DNA of 64,000 nt from Chitinivibrionales bacterium (lineage in GTDB: Bacteria; Fibrobacterota; Chitinivibrionia; Chitinivibrionales; WJKA01): the NCBI GenBank assembly GCA_014728295.1, contig WJLW01000025.1:62001-126000 (forward strand). The letters run 5' to 3'. A program made the position numbers and the translations under genes. The notes under the pieces are model-generated. The model was not told the DNA's origin. It saw nothing but the letters and a program-made list of their open reading frames with translations, and made no database searches. Below are positions 25,522 to 33,525 of this stretch, in pieces. Position 1 is the stretch's first letter. Each line of letters begins with the position of its first letter.

Positions 25522-26634
25522 TTACTCCATCTCATCCAGTTTCACCGACAGACTCTTTGGAAATATGGGCGGCATTGAAATGGTTCGGACCGGCTGTTCG
25601 GGCTGGGTAGCCACAACAAAGTCAAGTCCCGAGTAGGCGATGTCCACCGGCAGAAGTGCAAGCGCGATGGTTTTATTGAGCAGGTAGGAGTAGCTTGCGG
25701 CAACAATGTTGCCCGCCTTCCGTCCCTCATCGAGAATTGCCGTACCAACCGCAAGTTTACGTGTCTCTTCCGGCGTGCTTATGCCGATGATTTTGTTGGC
25801 AAATCCTTTTTCACGCTGGTCCAGTATGTGCTGAGAGCCGATAAATGTTTCTTTGTCGAAATCGATCATCCACTGCAAACCGAGTTCCAGAGGATCCCCG
25901 ACCTCTTTGCCTTCGGCAAAAATATTGAAAAATCTGCCTTCCAGACGCAAGTCATTGTGAATCAGGTTGCCAATGAGATTACCTTCGCAGGCACTGCTCA
26001 GTTCACGGCATTTGTCCAACAGTCCAGTTGCCTGCTCATTGGGCACCATGAGGCAATAGCCGAATTCAGAGGTTTTCCCGGTGCGCATAAAGCGAATCTG
26101 TGTATCCTCGAATGAGTACATTTCTATCGAAAGATAGGGCAGGCCCAGAATATCGGCGCCGAACAGCTCTTTGGCTACTTTCCATGCCTGATACCCGTCC
26201 AGGCTGATAAGGGCATGTGTCGCGGTAATATCCTGCAAATGCGCATCTGCCGCTCCGGCTTTCTGCAAGATGTCGTTCAGCTCTTTATCGGATACCAGCG
26301 ATTCACAAAGCAGTATAAATTCTTCATCATTATTGGCCACATAGCAATCGGCGATAATTTTTCCGTGCTCATTGGCCAGGAAAGTGTGCAGCATGCGCCC
26401 AAAGCGGGTTCTGGCAACATTGCCGGCCAGGACGGTGTCGAGAAAGTCAATGGCGTATTCTTCGGGGATACGGTATTTCTGCATGAATGAAAAATCTGAA
26501 AGCCCAACGCTATTGCGAACCAGGTCGTATTCGGCCTGGTGATCGGCAACCTTTTCGACTATTTCGACACCATATCGTTGGGTAAAGGTGGCTCCGGCCT
26601 GAGCAAAACTTTCTTTCAGGGGAGATGTTCTCAT
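25522..26634 (-). CDS. GcvT/aminomethyltransferase-like folate-dependent protein
   Basis: A 370-residue member of the T-protein/YgfZ/DMSP-demethylase superfamily. The N-terminus AEYDLVRNSVGLSDFSFMQKYRI is the usual opening, and FGRMLHTFLANEHGKIIADCYV, TGKTSEFGYCLMVP, LRLEGRF and the C-terminal OB-like domain (SYSYLLNKTIALALLPVD) follow in family order. Relatives move methyl or aminomethyl groups to or from tetrahydrofolate, or bind folate during Fe-S assembly. It overlaps the ACP gene by 4 bases, so it is an integral member of the lipid cluster, an unusual setting with no glycine-cleavage partners (gcvH, gcvP) nearby. The reaction is unknown. Confidence 0.8.
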   Translation of the reverse strand: MRTSPLKESFAQAGATFTQRYGVEIVEKVADHQAEYDLVRNSVGLSDFSFMQKYRIPEEYAIDFLDTVLAGNVARTRFGRMLHTFLANEHGKIIADCYVANNDEEFILLCESLVSDKELNDILQKAGAADAHLQDITATHALISLDGYQAWKVAKELFGADILGLPYLSIEMYSFEDTQIRFMRTGKTSEFGYCLMVPNEQATGLLDKCRELSSACEGNLIGNLIHNDLRLEGRFFNIFAEGKEVGDPLELGLQWMIDFDKETFIGSQHILDQREKGFANKIIGISTPEETRKLAVGTAILDEGRKAGNIVAASYSYLLNKTIALALLPVDIAYSGLDFVVATQPEQPVRTISMPPIFPKSLSVKLDEME

Positions 26635-26927
26635 TGTGCATCTCCTTGTTTATCCTGTTCTTCGATGACATAATCGACGATGGTATTGATTGAACGCAGG
26701 ATGGCAATGTTTTGATCGGGGATTTTTATGGCGAAGCAGTTTTCGACGCAGAGCACGATCTCCAGAGCGTCCAGCGAATCGAGGCCGAGTCCTGCTCCCA
26801 GCAGTGATACGTCTTCATGTAAATCCTGGGGCTGATACGGCAGGTTCAGACGGTTTATCAACTCTTCTTTGAACTTCGATATAATAGTTTTGCGACGCTC
26901 GATGGTTTCTACCATAGTAGCATTCAT
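26631..26927 (-). CDS. Acyl carrier protein
   Basis: A 98-residue acidic ACP. The phosphopantetheine-attachment serine is S51 in GLDSLDALEIV, with the usual helix II continuation. The N-terminus is about 15 residues longer than primary AcpP and begins MNATMVETIERRK; ATG at 26927 follows GAGAAAG. It overlaps the downstream GcvT-like gene by 4 bases and sits 149 bases after the KS-pseudoKS fusion gene. It would carry the growing chain for the two ketosynthase fusions. One carrier for two synthases suggests they act in sequence or on different chain lengths. Confidence 0.93.
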   Translation of the reverse strand: MNATMVETIERRKTIISKFKEELINRLNLPYQPQDLHEDVSLLGAGLGLDSLDALEIVLCVENCFAIKIPDQNIAILRSINTIVDYVIEEQDKQGDAQ

Positions 26928-27076
26928 AGCTTTCTCATTCCACTCTACTACTGACCCGGCATAAATGCTTTATCACGGAATTTCTGCCTGGTCACTCGCA
27001 TTCAAAAAGCACAATAAACCAGTGAAAAATAGTATTCGATCACTACTCATTCAAATAAGCCGCCCTGCCGGGCGTT

Positions 27077-29359
27077 TTAAACTCGGGCAAACTTTCTGGC
27101 AACAAAAGCACAACAGGCGCCGGTAAAACTGCTGCTTATTGTCAAAATATGCGGTTGTCGCCCTGGTGGTGAGGGTGTGGAGGAAACCAGTGCGCAGGCT
27201 AGGTTCAATGTCGAGTGCGAGCTTTCCATAATGCCGGTGGCGCAATGGGTCTCTACGAATTGTACCCTGGAGGAAATGCCGCAGGCGAGCAACGCCGCAT
27301 CGATTCGGGGCTCGGAGCGCTGCGCGCATACGACGGTAATGTCTGCTGCGTCTATGGCGGATCGTGTGATTGCGCGGCTGATACAGTGTGCCAGCAGGTC
27401 CGCCGAATCCTGTTCATCCTCTGTGTGCATCATTGCCCATCCCAGAGCTTCGGCGATTGGCTTTGCGTTGCGTTGGTCGATGCTTTGCTTCGATTCCAGC
27501 ATGAAAGCGACCGATCCCTCTGCCGGAAATCCGCTTCGGGGATACCGGCCGGCAAGGATGCAGTCTTCAAGATTACGATGCGACAATTCATCCACTGAGC
27601 AGGAAATCAGGCTTTGAGCATGCTCCTGTTTCAGCGCCAGAGTTGCCATGCCGAGACCGGCAAGACCGGCGTCGGGATAGTGGCAGAACGTTGCGTTGTG
27701 GCCGGTCAGCATGACTGCACGGCAAATGGAACCGTTTGCTGCATTCGGCACGATAAAGGGAAACGATGCGACCGATTCCATATTAAAATTGGTACGCATG
27801 CAGCCGCCAATGTGCTCGAACTCGGGCTGGGTGGATTCCACCGAAAAATGCAGGTATAAGCCCGTTTCCCGGGTGCGGACATGATGCGGCGTAAAGCCCG
27901 CATCCTGTAATGCAAGCCGAGTAGCGCCCAGCGCGATTTGAGTTTGCCGGTCAAGGCCCCGTGCGTTCAGCCGCCGGTCGATTACACTCAGATCGAGGTT
28001 TTGAAACCTCAGACAGCTATACTGACGTGCCGCAATTTCTCTGCTGCCCGGAGGCTGATCGGGTTTGGAAAAAGCAGCCTTGCCAATGCCTCGCGGTGTG
28101 TATATGCCGATGCCGGTAATGTAAATTTCGGAGCCCTGTCGATGCAAGCTTTCGGATTCTTCTGCCTGGCGGGACAGGATCATGCTCGTGTTGTTGCCGC
28201 CAAACGCAAAATTGTTGCTCAGCCAGATTTTATCGCCGGACCAGAGTTGGTTCGATTGGGTGATATACTTAAGGGTGCAGCCGCTACGAGGCTTTTTAAA
28301 TTGTGCATTGGGCGGAAGTACGCCCTTTTCGCATGCGGCAATTGCACCGAGTACTTCCAGAGTGCCCGCCGCGCCCAGACAATGTCCGACGGCCGATTTG
28401 GTCGACGAGACATTGACCTGTTGCGCAGCTTCATTCAGGGCCCGTTGCAGGGCGCGCGATTCTGCTTTGTCATTAGCCTGGGTGCCGGTACCGTGAGCAT
28501 TGACATAGGTGAGTTTCCCCGCAGATAATCCGGCGTCCTGCAACGCACGGGTAATAGCGCGTGCCTGGCCTTTTCCGGTCGGGTCGGGGGCTGAGCTGTG
28601 ATATGCATCGTTGCCGGTCCCATACCCGAGCACTGCTGCGTGAACAAAAGCATTGCGCCGGCGCGCGCGCGCGCGCGATTCCACAATTAAAAATGCCGCT
28701 CCTTCACCGAGGTTCATGCCGGTGGGGGTGGAGAAAGGCGCGCAGATTTCTTCGGCTGTTGCCTTGAGTCCGGCGAATCCCGCAAAGGTGGTGGGGCTGA
28801 AAGCATCTGCTCCGCCGGTCAGCACTATTTCACATAAACCGGCTTCAATCAGATCGCGGGCAATTCCCAAGGCCAGCAAACTTGCCGAGCATGCCGTTAC
28901 AACGGTATTGGTAATACCGCAAATATTGAACTCTTTCGCCAGGATAGAAGCGGTGGAATAGTATCGTTTTGCGAAGAGTTCGTCGGCGGTCAGGGCGGGA
29001 TTATCGGCCATGATAGTGGCGCAATGTTTTTCAATATTGCCCATGGGACCCGAGCAGGTTGCAAAAATGAGTCCGGTCGAGGAGTCGAAATCGTTGCGCG
29101 ACAGACCTGCATCCGCGATTGCCTGACAAGCCGCCTCCAGGGCAAAGGCTACATGCATATCGTATAGGGAGCTCACCTCCGGCCGACGTTTGAAATTATT
29201 GACAAATGCAGCATATTTGCCACGCAGGCGAGCAAGGCGGGGATCGCGTATTGCCGAAAAGAACGAATTGCCGGAGAGCACGTTGGTTGCGAATTCTTCA
29301 ATGGTGCAGCCCGCGCTCGACACCACACCTCTTCCAGTAATAACTGCCCGTCTGCTCAT
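27077..29359 (-). CDS. Ketosynthase fused to chain-length-factor-like pseudo-ketosynthase
   Basis: A 760-residue tandem of two thiolase-fold KAS II-type domains. Domain 1 (1-396) is complete: C157 (VTACSAS), H289 (NAHGTGTQAND) and H326 (KSAVGHCLGAAG). Domain 2 (about 410-760) keeps the fold's opening (IYITGIGIYTPRGIG), but the position of the Cys is P562 (CHYPDAGLAGLG), and the two His motifs are replaced (CAQRSEPRID; ETHCATGIM). This is the KS-alpha/KS-beta (chain-length factor) logic of type II PKS and aryl-polyene systems joined on one chain. It overlaps the upstream radical SAM fusion gene by ATGA, so the two are translationally coupled. Confidence 0.92.
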   Translation of the reverse strand: MSRRAVITGRGVVSSAGCTIEEFATNVLSGNSFFSAIRDPRLARLRGKYAAFVNNFKRRPEVSSLYDMHVAFALEAACQAIADAGLSRNDFDSSTGLIFATCSGPMGNIEKHCATIMADNPALTADELFAKRYYSTASILAKEFNICGITNTVVTACSASLLALGIARDLIEAGLCEIVLTGGADAFSPTTFAGFAGLKATAEEICAPFSTPTGMNLGEGAAFLIVESRARARRRNAFVHAAVLGYGTGNDAYHSSAPDPTGKGQARAITRALQDAGLSAGKLTYVNAHGTGTQANDKAESRALQRALNEAAQQVNVSSTKSAVGHCLGAAGTLEVLGAIAACEKGVLPPNAQFKKPRSGCTLKYITQSNQLWSGDKIWLSNNFAFGGNNTSMILSRQAEESESLHRQGSEIYITGIGIYTPRGIGKAAFSKPDQPPGSREIAARQYSCLRFQNLDLSVIDRRLNARGLDRQTQIALGATRLALQDAGFTPHHVRTRETGLYLHFSVESTQPEFEHIGGCMRTNFNMESVASFPFIVPNAANGSICRAVMLTGHNATFCHYPDAGLAGLGMATLALKQEHAQSLISCSVDELSHRNLEDCILAGRYPRSGFPAEGSVAFMLESKQSIDQRNAKPIAEALGWAMMHTEDEQDSADLLAHCISRAITRSAIDAADITVVCAQRSEPRIDAALLACGISSRVQFVETHCATGIMESSHSTLNLACALVSSTPSPPGRQPHILTISSSFTGACCAFVARKFARV
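28661..28677. repeat. GC dinucleotide repeat inside ketosynthase gene
   Basis: A 17-base uninterrupted alternating G/C tract lies inside the first ketosynthase domain, encoding the Arg/Ala run after ESRA (about residues 228-235). Loss or gain of one unit would shift the frame in the middle of the catalytic domain. Confidence 0.7.
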
Positions 29360-32300
29360 GCATCCCGTCCGGTTTTCAGTACCGTGGCAAAATTATAGCC
29401 GACGTCACTGCTGCCGACTGCCAGGCAATGTTCCGGCACCAAACTCAGGCGCCGCGAATCGATTTCATCTAAGCCGGTGCGCTGCGGCCAGAGTTCGACT
29501 CCCGATTTCAAGGATTCGAGCACCATGGCGATGCTGACCAGTATCGAAGCTGTTTCTATGTAGCCGGTGTTAAAGGATGTCGTTACCAGTGGCGGGCGTA
29601 CGGATGCCCGGGGCCAGAGTGCCGAAACGGCCTCCATTACTTTGAGATCCTGCCGATTGCCTTGCGGCGCCCAGATAATGAGACCGATTGCCTCGGGGCT
29701 GATCCGGCTCCGGGCCAGTGCTTGCTCGATAACGCGCTTCAACCTTGGTGTATCCAGGCTTTGGCGGGCAAAATGACAGCCGTCCGTACCCATTGCATAG
29801 CCCAGCACCTCCGCCAGAACCGGGGCGCCGCGTTGCTGAGCGCAGCTCAATGTCTCCATGGTCAGTGTTGCGGCTCCTTCACCAAGCACTTTACGCCGCA
29901 GCTCATCGGGGTGAATTCGATACGTGCGCTCATCATCTCCCTGGTAAAGGTAGCCGATTAAATCATAGTTATAAAACGTCTGGGGATATACTTCGTCCGA
30001 AGCGCAGGCCAGCATGCTGCGGGCCCGTCCGTCATTGAGCACTTCCCAGGCAAATGCCATTGCTTGCAGTCCGGCATGATGCCCCGGAGCCAGTGATGTG
30101 TTTTCTCCCTTCAGGCAAAGTACATTGGATACCCATCCAGCGGTTGAGTTTGCGGTAATATTCGAAAAGCTGTTGATATTCGCTTCATACGTTGCGCTGG
30201 AAAAGACGCTGTCCATGTGCTCCATCTCACAGGAACCGTTGCAGACCCCCATGGCTATGCCTACGTGCTCGGCGTTTTTCGGACTCACCCGCAAACCTGC
30301 GTCCTTCAAAGCCAGATGGGCGGCGGCTACCGCAAAGGTGGAGATTTTATTTAAATCCTCAACTGCCAGGCGGCGGTCGAGATCTTTCAGGCGCAGATCC
30401 TCGACCAGCCCTGCATATCGTGATGCAATGCCTTTAAGATTGAGAGAAGAGACATCTCTCATGCCTACACGATTATCGCGCAAAGCCTGGAGCAGGTACG
30501 ATGAGCCATATCCCAGAGAGGTTACGACTCCGGTACCGGTAATGACGACGCGCTCATCGGGCGCCGTGCGCGGCGGGGCTTCGTAATCCCATGTGCTGAT
30601 GACTGTTGCGGCGTTATTGCCGCCGAATGCATAATTTGCCGAGATAAAGACCCGGTAGCTGCCGGTGCGGGGGGAGTTGGGAACATAGTCAAGGGTGCAC
30701 CCAGGACGCTGGGTTGTAAAATTGATTGTCGGCGGTATGAATCCGGCGTTCATGCTCAACAAATTGCACGTTGCCTCAAGGATACCGGTTACTCCCATGC
30801 AATGACCGAAAAATGATTTCGTCGAAACTACCGGAACCGGTTTCTCGCCGATCAATTTGGAGATTCCCCTCGTTTCCGCCCGGTCATTTGCTTCGGTGCC
30901 CGTTCCGTGCGCATTGATGCATCCGATTTCACTCAGCGACAATCCCGCGCTGTCAAGTGCATTGCGCAGGGTTCGAAACACTCCCTGGCCGCGGGGATCG
31001 GGACTGGTGGGGTGATATGCATCGGAACTTGTTGCATGCCCGATCAGCTTGCCATAGCAGCGTGCATTTCGCAAAAGCGCCGATTCCATATTTTCGACGA
31101 GCCAGAAACAGGCTCCTTCACCGATGTTGAGTCCCACCGGCAGGGAGAATGGGGCAGTGCGCCCCGTCGATGTCGCTTTCAGGCCATTGAAGCCGGACAT
31201 GTTGGCAAGGCAGAGTGTGTCGACGCCGCCGACGAGTACCGCCTCGTAATATCCTTTGTTGATCAGCTTTTGAGCGATTCCCAGGGCGCCGGTTGAAGAG
31301 GAGCAGGCGGTTGTTACGATCCAGGTTTCCACCGGAATATCCAGGGCCCAGGACAAGGCCTTGCCCAATCCATAATACTGGGCCTGCAGATTCATTTTTT
31401 CATCGAATGGTACGGCGCTCTTGCCGTGTTTCCAGGAGTATTCGGCCTGCGCCGATAATAATCCGCCGTTGCAGGTTGCAAGCACAAGGGCAACCTGTCC
31501 CTTCACTGCAGACGACTGAATATCAAGTTGCGCATCGTGCAGTGCATAACGGGCCGAACTGACGGCCAGTTTCAGGTAGCGATCGTCAAGTGCCTGGTTT
31601 TCTTCGTCTGTCAATGCAGCAGAAGCATCGATCTTGCGGATTTCACCGCCGAGTTGTGTGCGGAAGTGACGTGCATCGAATTGAGCAATCGCAGCTATGC
31701 CCGATGCGCCTGAGCGCAGCGATGCGAGAACTTCGTCCGTTGTATTGCCGATGGGGCTTACTACACCGATGCCGGTAATGGCTGCGGCGTTTTTTACCCC
31801 TTTGCGTACCAGGGGCTTGCCGACAACCTGCCTGCCCTCCTGGTAGGTGGCCGGTTCAAGATGGGCAACATGCATTGACTTCTGGCGTCTGAAGAACTCG
31901 TTCCATACCTTGATAAACTGGCTTTGCAAGTCATCCACACTCATCCTGAGCGGCTTGCTGACTACATGCGCACCGTTGTAGTGGGACCAGTTGCGGTCGA
32001 TGATCCGTCCTTGACGTTCAAGACGATCCCAGTGGACACTGCCCGGATAGGGGGTAAAGAGGAAAAATTCCGATGTGTGAATCCCGGCTTCGTCAAAAAG
32101 CTCAAGTATGCGATCGGCAATTGAGGTATCGTCCCAGTCACGGCCGAGGGCGCAAGAGCCGAAGAAGCGAATGCCGTAATCTTGCAGCACCTTGACCAGA
32201 TCGCACAGCAATCGGCGCTCGCGCTGCTCGCCCTGCAAAGCTTTAATAGAAAGCGGATCGACATTCATGGTACAGTAAAAATTGCACACGCCGGCATCCG

Positions 32301-33111
32301 CGGCCAGCTTCATAAATTCTTTGTCGATATTCAGCGCCATGGTCGATGAGACGAAGAACTTTTTGCCCAGAGCTCTGACAGCTTCGAACAGTTCGCGGGC
32401 ATAGGTATTGATGCGCCGGTGAGGGAAAAAGAGCGTATCGTCGGCGAGATAGACATTTTCGTATTTCAGGCTCTTCAATTCTTCAACGACCTGTGGTATC
32501 GGTCTGAAACGGATGCGGTGACCCATATGGGCGGGGATGGCACACATGGCACAATTGTATGTGCACCCGCGCGTCAACTGAATAAGGTCTTCGTCCCAGT
32601 CGTAGTTATGCTTGTTGTAGAATATTTCACGGCGCGGAATTTTGAACTTGTTGAGGTCGAACCGACTGCCGCCGACGTACTTTCTTTTCAGGGTGCCATT
32701 GCGAACGTCTGCAAGAATTTTCTCCCAGGTCGGTTCAACTTCGCCAACGTTGACGGCATCTGCATGCTTGAGGCATTCGTCAACCATGAATGAAGGAAAA
32801 AAACCGCCCATGATGACTTTCTTGCCCTGCGCACGATATCCGTCGGCCAGCTCAAACGCCCGTGTGGCCTGCGGCGTAAAGCAATTGATGGCAACCAGAT
32901 CTGTATCTGCCGCAAAGTCAACCAAATCGCCGCTGTTGTCGTCTACCAGCTCGATGTCGATATCTTTGGGGGTCCAGGCCGCCATGATCGGAATGCCCAG
33001 CGAAGGCGGGGTGGTAAAATCGCCCAGAAAATAGTCGATCAGCCCGCGGTCGATATCAGGATTGTTTTTCAGGAATTTTTCAAATCGTGGATATACAAAC
33101 GTAATTTTCAT
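29356..33111 (-). CDS. B12-type radical SAM enzyme fused to KS and pseudo-KS
   Basis: A 1251-residue three-part protein. Residues 1-150 form a cobalamin-binding-type Rossmann domain (KKVIMGGFFPSF; NVGEVEPTWEKIL). The radical SAM core (about 175-400) has 4Fe-4S ligands C183, C187 and C190 (GCTYNCAMC). Residues about 440-840 are an intact ketosynthase: C603 (TTACSSS), H735 (NAHGTGTEAND), H770 (KSFFGHCMG). Residues about 852-1251 are a second KS fold in which the Cys site is P1009 (LAPGHHAGLQA) and the His motifs are lost, i.e. chain-length-factor-like. ATG at 33111 lacks a strong ribosome-binding site. I know of no standard family with this domain order; C-C bond formation or C-methylation on a nascent chain is an inference. 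Confidence 0.92.
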   Translation of the reverse strand: MKITFVYPRFEKFLKNNPDIDRGLIDYFLGDFTTPPSLGIPIMAAWTPKDIDIELVDDNSGDLVDFAADTDLVAINCFTPQATRAFELADGYRAQGKKVIMGGFFPSFMVDECLKHADAVNVGEVEPTWEKILADVRNGTLKRKYVGGSRFDLNKFKIPRREIFYNKHNYDWDEDLIQLTRGCTYNCAMCAIPAHMGHRIRFRPIPQVVEELKSLKYENVYLADDTLFFPHRRINTYARELFEAVRALGKKFFVSSTMALNIDKEFMKLAADAGVCNFYCTMNVDPLSIKALQGEQRERRLLCDLVKVLQDYGIRFFGSCALGRDWDDTSIADRILELFDEAGIHTSEFFLFTPYPGSVHWDRLERQGRIIDRNWSHYNGAHVVSKPLRMSVDDLQSQFIKVWNEFFRRQKSMHVAHLEPATYQEGRQVVGKPLVRKGVKNAAAITGIGVVSPIGNTTDEVLASLRSGASGIAAIAQFDARHFRTQLGGEIRKIDASAALTDEENQALDDRYLKLAVSSARYALHDAQLDIQSSAVKGQVALVLATCNGGLLSAQAEYSWKHGKSAVPFDEKMNLQAQYYGLGKALSWALDIPVETWIVTTACSSSTGALGIAQKLINKGYYEAVLVGGVDTLCLANMSGFNGLKATSTGRTAPFSLPVGLNIGEGACFWLVENMESALLRNARCYGKLIGHATSSDAYHPTSPDPRGQGVFRTLRNALDSAGLSLSEIGCINAHGTGTEANDRAETRGISKLIGEKPVPVVSTKSFFGHCMGVTGILEATCNLLSMNAGFIPPTINFTTQRPGCTLDYVPNSPRTGSYRVFISANYAFGGNNAATVISTWDYEAPPRTAPDERVVITGTGVVTSLGYGSSYLLQALRDNRVGMRDVSSLNLKGIASRYAGLVEDLRLKDLDRRLAVEDLNKISTFAVAAAHLALKDAGLRVSPKNAEHVGIAMGVCNGSCEMEHMDSVFSSATYEANINSFSNITANSTAGWVSNVLCLKGENTSLAPGHHAGLQAMAFAWEVLNDGRARSMLACASDEVYPQTFYNYDLIGYLYQGDDERTYRIHPDELRRKVLGEGAATLTMETLSCAQQRGAPVLAEVLGYAMGTDGCHFARQSLDTPRLKRVIEQALARSRISPEAIGLIIWAPQGNRQDLKVMEAVSALWPRASVRPPLVTTSFNTGYIETASILVSIAMVLESLKSGVELWPQRTGLDEIDSRRLSLVPEHCLAVGSSDVGYNFATVLKTGRDA

Positions 33112-33215
33112 TATGCAGGATTAATAGACAAAGTCTCTTCGGCACGAGAAAATTGGAGCTTATCTTACTGGTCGATTTGGTAAAATATATCGTGCATGTG
33201 GGCTAATGGTCAGTC

Positions 33216-33237
33216 GTGCGGCATGACAACGCCGCAC
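33216..33237 (-). terminator. Perfect 7-bp stem-loop between cluster transcription units
   Basis: GTGCGGC and GCCGCAC flank an 8-base loop, 8 bases past the stop of the decayed FAD gene and about 100 bases before the radical SAM fusion start. No T run follows on the minus strand, so it may slow or partly stop transcription, or stabilise the upstream message, rather than act as a strong terminator. Confidence 0.4.
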
Positions 33238-33245
33238 TCACCCGG

Positions 33246-33524
33246 CTATGGCAAATCTCCCCTTTTTTCATAAAAATGCAGATGCTGTATTGTTGAAGAA
33301 ATCAGCGACTTTTCAAGCTCGGTCAATTCCGCATTTGAAGCGTCTAAGGTTGAGCATTCATCTTCAAAAACGTGCATTGTGAGCTGTGCGATATCTTTTT
33401 GAAGGTCTAAGCCATCGATTGGCAACTTGCCTTCGGGAGCAAAATGCCTGACCCAGCGCGCCAGCGTCGCACCCGCAAGGCCGCCGCCCATGATGAGCAC
33501 GTCAAAAAAAATTGCATCCGGCAT
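33246..33524 (-). pseudogene. Remnant FAD-dependent oxidoreductase with core deleted
   Basis: A 92-residue frame starting one base after the methyltransferase stop. Its first 22 residues are a textbook FAD-binding Rossmann start (FFDVLIMGGGLAGATLARWV), as in halogenase or geranylgeranyl-reductase-like enzymes of 400-500 residues. Immediately after, it changes to an unrelated-looking acidic helical tail that ends ...HFYEKRGDLP. The roughly 350-residue catalytic core is missing and is not found nearby, since only 134 bases separate it from the next gene. An in-frame internal deletion is the simplest explanation. A short functional protein is possible but would not bind FAD normally. Confidence 0.6.
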
Positions 33525-33525
33525 A

